A stretch of 9,243 nt of DNA from Proteobacteria bacterium UBA664 (GTDB taxonomy: Bacteria > Pseudomonadota > Gammaproteobacteria > UBA7966): NCBI GenBank assembly GCA_002299125.1, contig DBNU01000205.1:1-9243 (forward strand), read 5' to 3'. The notes beneath the pieces are model-generated. The model was not told the DNA's origin, searched no databases, and saw only the letters and a list, made by a program, of their open reading frames with translations. The translations under genes and the position numbers were made by a program. Below, one piece after another: positions 6,740 through 9,243 of the stretch (within the stretch, counting starts at the first letter, position 1; each line of letters starts with the position of its first letter).

Positions 6740-7587
6740 TGAACAGCCCGCAGCCTCTCGTCAGCGTCGGCATGCCGGTGTTCAACGAGGCCACGCACCT
6801 CGCCGCGGCGCTGACGAGCCTGCTCGCGCAGAGTTACCGCAACCTGCAGGTGGTGGTGTGCGACAACGCCTCGACCGATGCCACCGCCACCATCGCCCGC
6901 GATTTCGCCGAGCGCGACCCGCGCGTGCGGGTGATCGTGCAGCCCGGCAACCTCGGCGCCGCCGCCAACTTCGAGGCCGCGCTCGCCCATGCCGATGGGC
7001 AGTATTTCATGTGGGCCGCAGGGCATGATCTCTGGAGCCCGGACTTCGTCCGCTCCTGTTTGGCCGCACTGGAGGCCAATCCCGATGCCGTGCTGGCTTG
7101 TGGGCAGTCCGGCTGGTTCGCCGATGACATTGCGGAGGGAATCACCGCCTGTGCGATCTACAGCACGCGCGGACTCGCACCCATCGCGCGCTTCATGACC
7201 GTTCTGCACGGCAACATGCACCCAATCTACGGGCTCATCCGCCGCGAAGCCTTGCAAGCCACGGGCGGCGTGCCGCGGATGGTGGGCGCCGATCTCGCCC
7301 TGCTCACCCGGCTTGCCTGGCGGGGAGAATTCCTCAGCGTGACCGACAGTTGGTGGTACCGACGGCGCATGCATGGCGAAGAGCGCTATGGCGACAAACT
7401 CGCCCGCTATCGCTCCCAGCGCTACCAGCTCGCGGGTGGCACCCTCGCGCGGATCTCACCCCTGGCTCCGCTGATCCGGGAACTGCTGCGGCAGTGTCTG
7501 ACCGAGCCGCGAAGCGTACTCAAGCGACTGGCCCTCCTGGGAGCCCTTCCCTTTCTCATGGCGCTGCGCTGGCTGGAGCGCGATTGA
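6739..7587 (+). CDS. Family 2 glycosyltransferase (soluble)
   Basis: A 282-residue GT-A glycosyltransferase. It starts with LVSVGMPVFNEATHLAAAL (7-25), followed by the nucleotide-binding VVCDNASTDAT (40-49) and PGNLGAAANFEAAL (69-82). At the usual DXD position it has FMWAAGHDLWSPDFV (90-104); the metal site would use His96-Asp97 in place of a standard DXD, a variant seen in some bacterial GT2 enzymes acting on cell-surface glycans. A basic region (WWYRRRMHGEERYG) follows the acceptor part. The C-terminus has one hydrophobic stretch, LLGALPFLMAL, that may lie on the membrane. ATG 6739 is chosen; GTG 6736 is adjacent and an in-frame stop at 6697 limits any extension. It probably adds a sugar to the lipid-linked or protein-bound glycan built by this cluster. 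Donor and acceptor are unknown. Confidence 0.87.
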   Translation: MNSPQPLVSVGMPVFNEATHLAAALTSLLAQSYRNLQVVVCDNASTDATATIARDFAERDPRVRVIVQPGNLGAAANFEAALAHADGQYFMWAAGHDLWSPDFVRSCLAALEANPDAVLACGQSGWFADDIAEGITACAIYSTRGLAPIARFMTVLHGNMHPIYGLIRREALQATGGVPRMVGADLALLTRLAWRGEFLSVTDSWWYRRRMHGEERYGDKLARYRSQRYQLAGGTLARISPLAPLIRELLRQCLTEPRSVLKRLALLGALPFLMALRWLERD

Positions 7588-8447
7588 GCCCTTTCACCGC
7601 CGATGGGATCGCACCACCGTCGCCGCGCTGGGGATTGTGGCTGACGCGGGCCTATCTCTGTGTCTGCTTGGCCTCCCTCATGCTGATCCTGGCGACACAA
7701 CGTGCATCGCTGGCATCCCTGAAGCCGGAAACCCCTTGGTTGCTCGGCGTTGCCGCGATACTGGTCGCGTTGACCCACATCTTTGCGGTCTCCTTTACCC
7801 GAGGACTGCTTCATGGCTTGGGCGTCACGGTCAGTCGCGGTCTCGCGGCTGAGCTGCACCTCCGATTCCTGCCTGCCCGTTATCTGCCGGGTGGCATCTG
7901 GCATACGGTCGGGCGTATGGAGCACTTGAGACGATGCGGCATCAGTGTGTCGAGATCGTCGATCCTGCCCCTCGCTGAGTCACTTGTGGCGATCATCGCC
8001 GCAGTGACTTTCTCGCTGCTGTTGCTGTTCATGCCGTTGACGACCCATGCATGGATTGCAGGGTCGGTCGCTCTCATCTCTCTGGCACTTGTACTCACGC
8101 ACGGCGACTTGACCAGGAACGGGTTTCCGCTCCTTCATCTCCTGCTGTCAGGCACGGGATTCTGGGCCTGCCAGCAGCTCGCGTTCGGTGTCTTCACCCT
8201 GGCCCTCGCGCCGGGCACCCTCGCACCTGTACATGCCACCGGCTACTGGTTGTTTGCTTGGGCGATCGGACACGTCACCGTGTTCGCCCCACAGGGAGTC
8301 GGAGTAAGCGAGTTCGCCTTTGCGCAGATTGCCGGCGGCGGGATCGAAGCAGCCCTGCTGGTGACCACCTTTCGCGTCATTCAGGCTGCAGGTGACGTGC
8401 TAGCATGGGGAACTTGGCTTGGTATGCGCGCGCAGGGCAGGCTCTGA
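7584..8447 (+). CDS. Polytopic inner-membrane protein resembling the LPG-synthase TM / UPF0104 family
   Basis: A 287-residue protein with about seven or eight hydrophobic segments (roughly 18-38, 52-72, 127-151, 157-173, 182-207, 219-238 and 254-280) and no soluble domain. Two sections resemble the lysylphosphatidylglycerol-synthase transmembrane/UPF0104 family: RFLPARYLPGGIWHTVGRMEH (94-114) and VFAPQGVGVSEFAFAQ (233-248), the latter like the family's P-x-G-x-G-x-x-E block. Such proteins often sit in bacterial and archaeal glycan clusters, where a lipid-handling or flipping role has been proposed. The start is inferred as TTG 7584, which overlaps the previous stop (TTGA) and has GGAG at 7575-7578. 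The first in-frame ATG (codon 33) would fall inside the first membrane helix. Base composition is visibly less GC-rich than in the genes upstream. Family assignment is by pattern, so function is tentative. Confidence 0.65.
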   Translation: MSPFTADGIAPPSPRWGLWLTRAYLCVCLASLMLILATQRASLASLKPETPWLLGVAAILVALTHIFAVSFTRGLLHGLGVTVSRGLAAELHLRFLPARYLPGGIWHTVGRMEHLRRCGISVSRSSILPLAESLVAIIAAVTFSLLLLFMPLTTHAWIAGSVALISLALVLTHGDLTRNGFPLLHLLLSGTGFWACQQLAFGVFTLALAPGTLAPVHATGYWLFAWAIGHVTVFAPQGVGVSEFAFAQIAGGGIEAALLVTTFRVIQAAGDVLAWGTWLGMRAQGRL

Positions 8448-8525
8448 GTTTCGCGGGATGCGTACCCTCAGCATGACAACACTGTGCAGCAAGCACTTCT
8501 GCGGAGTGCGCATTGCCATCACTGC

Positions 8526-8532
8526 GGGGAAG
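8526..8532 (+). promoter_or_regulatory. Ribosome binding site of the CmcI-like gene
   Basis: GGGGAAG stands 5 nt before ATG 8538 and supports that start. The 90 bases between this gene and the preceding stop (8448-8537) hold no clear terminator or promoter that I can recognise. Confidence 0.45.
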
Positions 8533-8537
8533 CGATC

Positions 8538-9243
8538 ATGAGTGACGAAGCCGACTTCTCAGCCACCGTCGAGCGCAACATCCAGGCGCTCCAGCAACGC
8601 GCGGACCTCGCCCGCATGGGCGTCGATTTCATCCGCGAGACCGCAGAACTCGGCTACAGCTACAACTTCCGCTGGATGGGACGGCCGGTCATCCAGTTCC
8701 CGCAGGACCTCATGGCACTACAGGAGATCATCTGGGCCGTGCGTCCGGCAGCAATCGTGGAGACGGGCGTGGCCCGCGGAGGTTCGCTGGTCTTCCACGC
8801 CTCCATGCTGGAACTGCTGGGTGGTGACGGAATAGTCGTCGGGGTGGACGTCGATATCCGAGCACACAACCGCCAAGCCATCGAGGAACACCCGATGGCC
8901 AGACGGATTCGCCTTGTCGAGGGCTCCTCGGTTGACGCTGAGGTTTTCTCGAAGGTCCGGGCTGAAGTGGGCGAGAGAAGCCCCGTAATCGTGATCCTCG
9001 ATTCGAATCACACCCATGCGCACGTGATCGACGAGCTGCGCCTCTACGCCGATCTGGTCAATCCCGGCAGTTTCCTGGTGGTTCTGGATACCATCGTCGA
9101 GCACCTGCCGAAATCGATGTACCAGGATCGCCCATGGGGGCCGGGCGACAACCCGATGACGGCAGTCCGTCAGTTTCTGCAAGAAGATTCTCGCTTCGAG
9201 CAGGATCGCAGCATCGACGGGAAGCTGCTCATCACCGTCGCGC
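8538..9243 (+). CDS. CmcI/cephalosporin-hydroxylase-family protein, probable sugar O-methyltransferase (3'-truncated by window edge)
   Basis: 235 residues are visible before the window ends. Family members are usually near 240-250 residues, so little is missing. Recognisable blocks are YNFRWMGRPVIQFPQDL (42-58), the SAM-binding glycine-rich loop IVETGVARGGSLVF (73-86), VVGVDVDIRAHNR (100-112), the metal-site segment VILDSNHTHAHV (152-163), VVLDTIVEHLP (181-191) and DRPWGPGDNPMTAV (197-210). These match the family named for cephalosporin hydroxylase CmcI, which also includes rhamnosyl O-methyltransferases of glycolipid synthesis. Despite the name, members in glycan clusters are thought to be SAM- and metal-dependent methyltransferases. 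Placed behind glycosyltransferases, its likely job is to methylate a sugar hydroxyl, for example to cap a chain. It follows the membrane protein gene after 90 bases and may be in the same operon. Confidence 0.88.
   Translation, partial: MSDEADFSATVERNIQALQQRADLARMGVDFIRETAELGYSYNFRWMGRPVIQFPQDLMALQEIIWAVRPAAIVETGVARGGSLVFHASMLELLGGDGIVVGVDVDIRAHNRQAIEEHPMARRIRLVEGSSVDAEVFSKVRAEVGERSPVIVILDSNHTHAHVIDELRLYADLVNPGSFLVVLDTIVEHLPKSMYQDRPWGPGDNPMTAVRQFLQEDSRFEQDRSIDGKLLITVA

Noticed and set aside
5685..6794. 369-residue open frame on the - strand, opposite the polyprenyl-phosphate glycosyltransferase
   Set aside because: It is antisense to a gene with clear motifs. Its Gly/Ala/His-rich composition with no recognisable domain is expected from high GC3 on the other strand.
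7350..7583. Upstream extension of the UPF0104-like protein (start at 7350)
   Set aside because: It lies wholly within the preceding glycosyltransferase gene, which has clear family motifs. TTG 7584, overlapping its stop, is a better start.
1..9243. tRNA or rRNA genes, CRISPR arrays, insertion sequences, attachment sites
   Set aside because: I saw no cloverleaf-like segment, no regularly spaced repeats, no transposase or integrase, and no long terminal inverted repeats.

Overview
The DNA is very GC-rich and strongly biased to G/C at third codon positions. It begins with the 3' end of a pilR-type sigma-54 activator, followed by a type IVa pilin gene. That pairing points to a gammaproteobacterium with twitching-type pili, for example an Ectothiorhodospiraceae/Chromatiales- or Xanthomonadales-like organism. 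The taxonomic placement is inferred from gene content and composition only. All genes seen lie on the + strand.

Layout. 1-927: C-terminal part of PilR (AAA+ domain and Fis-type helix-turn-helix). 928-1299: a 372-base regulatory gap with a tandem pair of 15-bp dyads exactly 20 bp apart, a good sigma-54 (-24/-12) promoter, a 16-bp perfect palindrome in the predicted leader, and a strong Shine-Dalgarno (SD) sequence. 1300-1743: major pilin PilA. 1770-1795: an intrinsic terminator that ends one base before the next start codon. 1797-3797 and 3814-5751: two tandem, diverged paralogs of a large polytopic membrane protein with a helical, TPR-like tail, resembling GT-C/TMTC-type glycosyltransferases. 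5748-6668: a membrane-anchored family 2 glycosyltransferase of the polyprenyl-phosphate sugar synthase type. 6668-6739: a 23-codon minicistron joined by one-base stop/start overlaps to both neighbours. 6739-7587: a soluble family 2 glycosyltransferase. 7584-8447: a polytopic membrane protein resembling the LPG-synthase transmembrane (UPF0104) family. 8538-end: a CmcI/cephalosporin-hydroxylase-type SAM-dependent enzyme, probably a sugar O-methyltransferase, cut by the window edge.

How the genes may work together (inference). PilR with sigma-54 drives pilA. Readthrough of a leaky terminator, or an internal promoter, would then express a run of overlapping genes that looks like a glycan-assembly and transfer cassette. 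The dolichol-phosphate-mannose-synthase-like GT2 would make a lipid-linked sugar. The two GT-C-like proteins would use such a donor on the periplasmic face. The second GT2, the UPF0104-like protein and the methyltransferase would extend, handle or decorate the sugar. The position directly behind pilA suggests pilin glycosylation, as with the unrelated or distantly related TfpO/TfpW modules of Pseudomonas. The sequence alone does not prove the substrate. Base composition falls somewhat from about 7,590 onward, so the distal part may have a different history.
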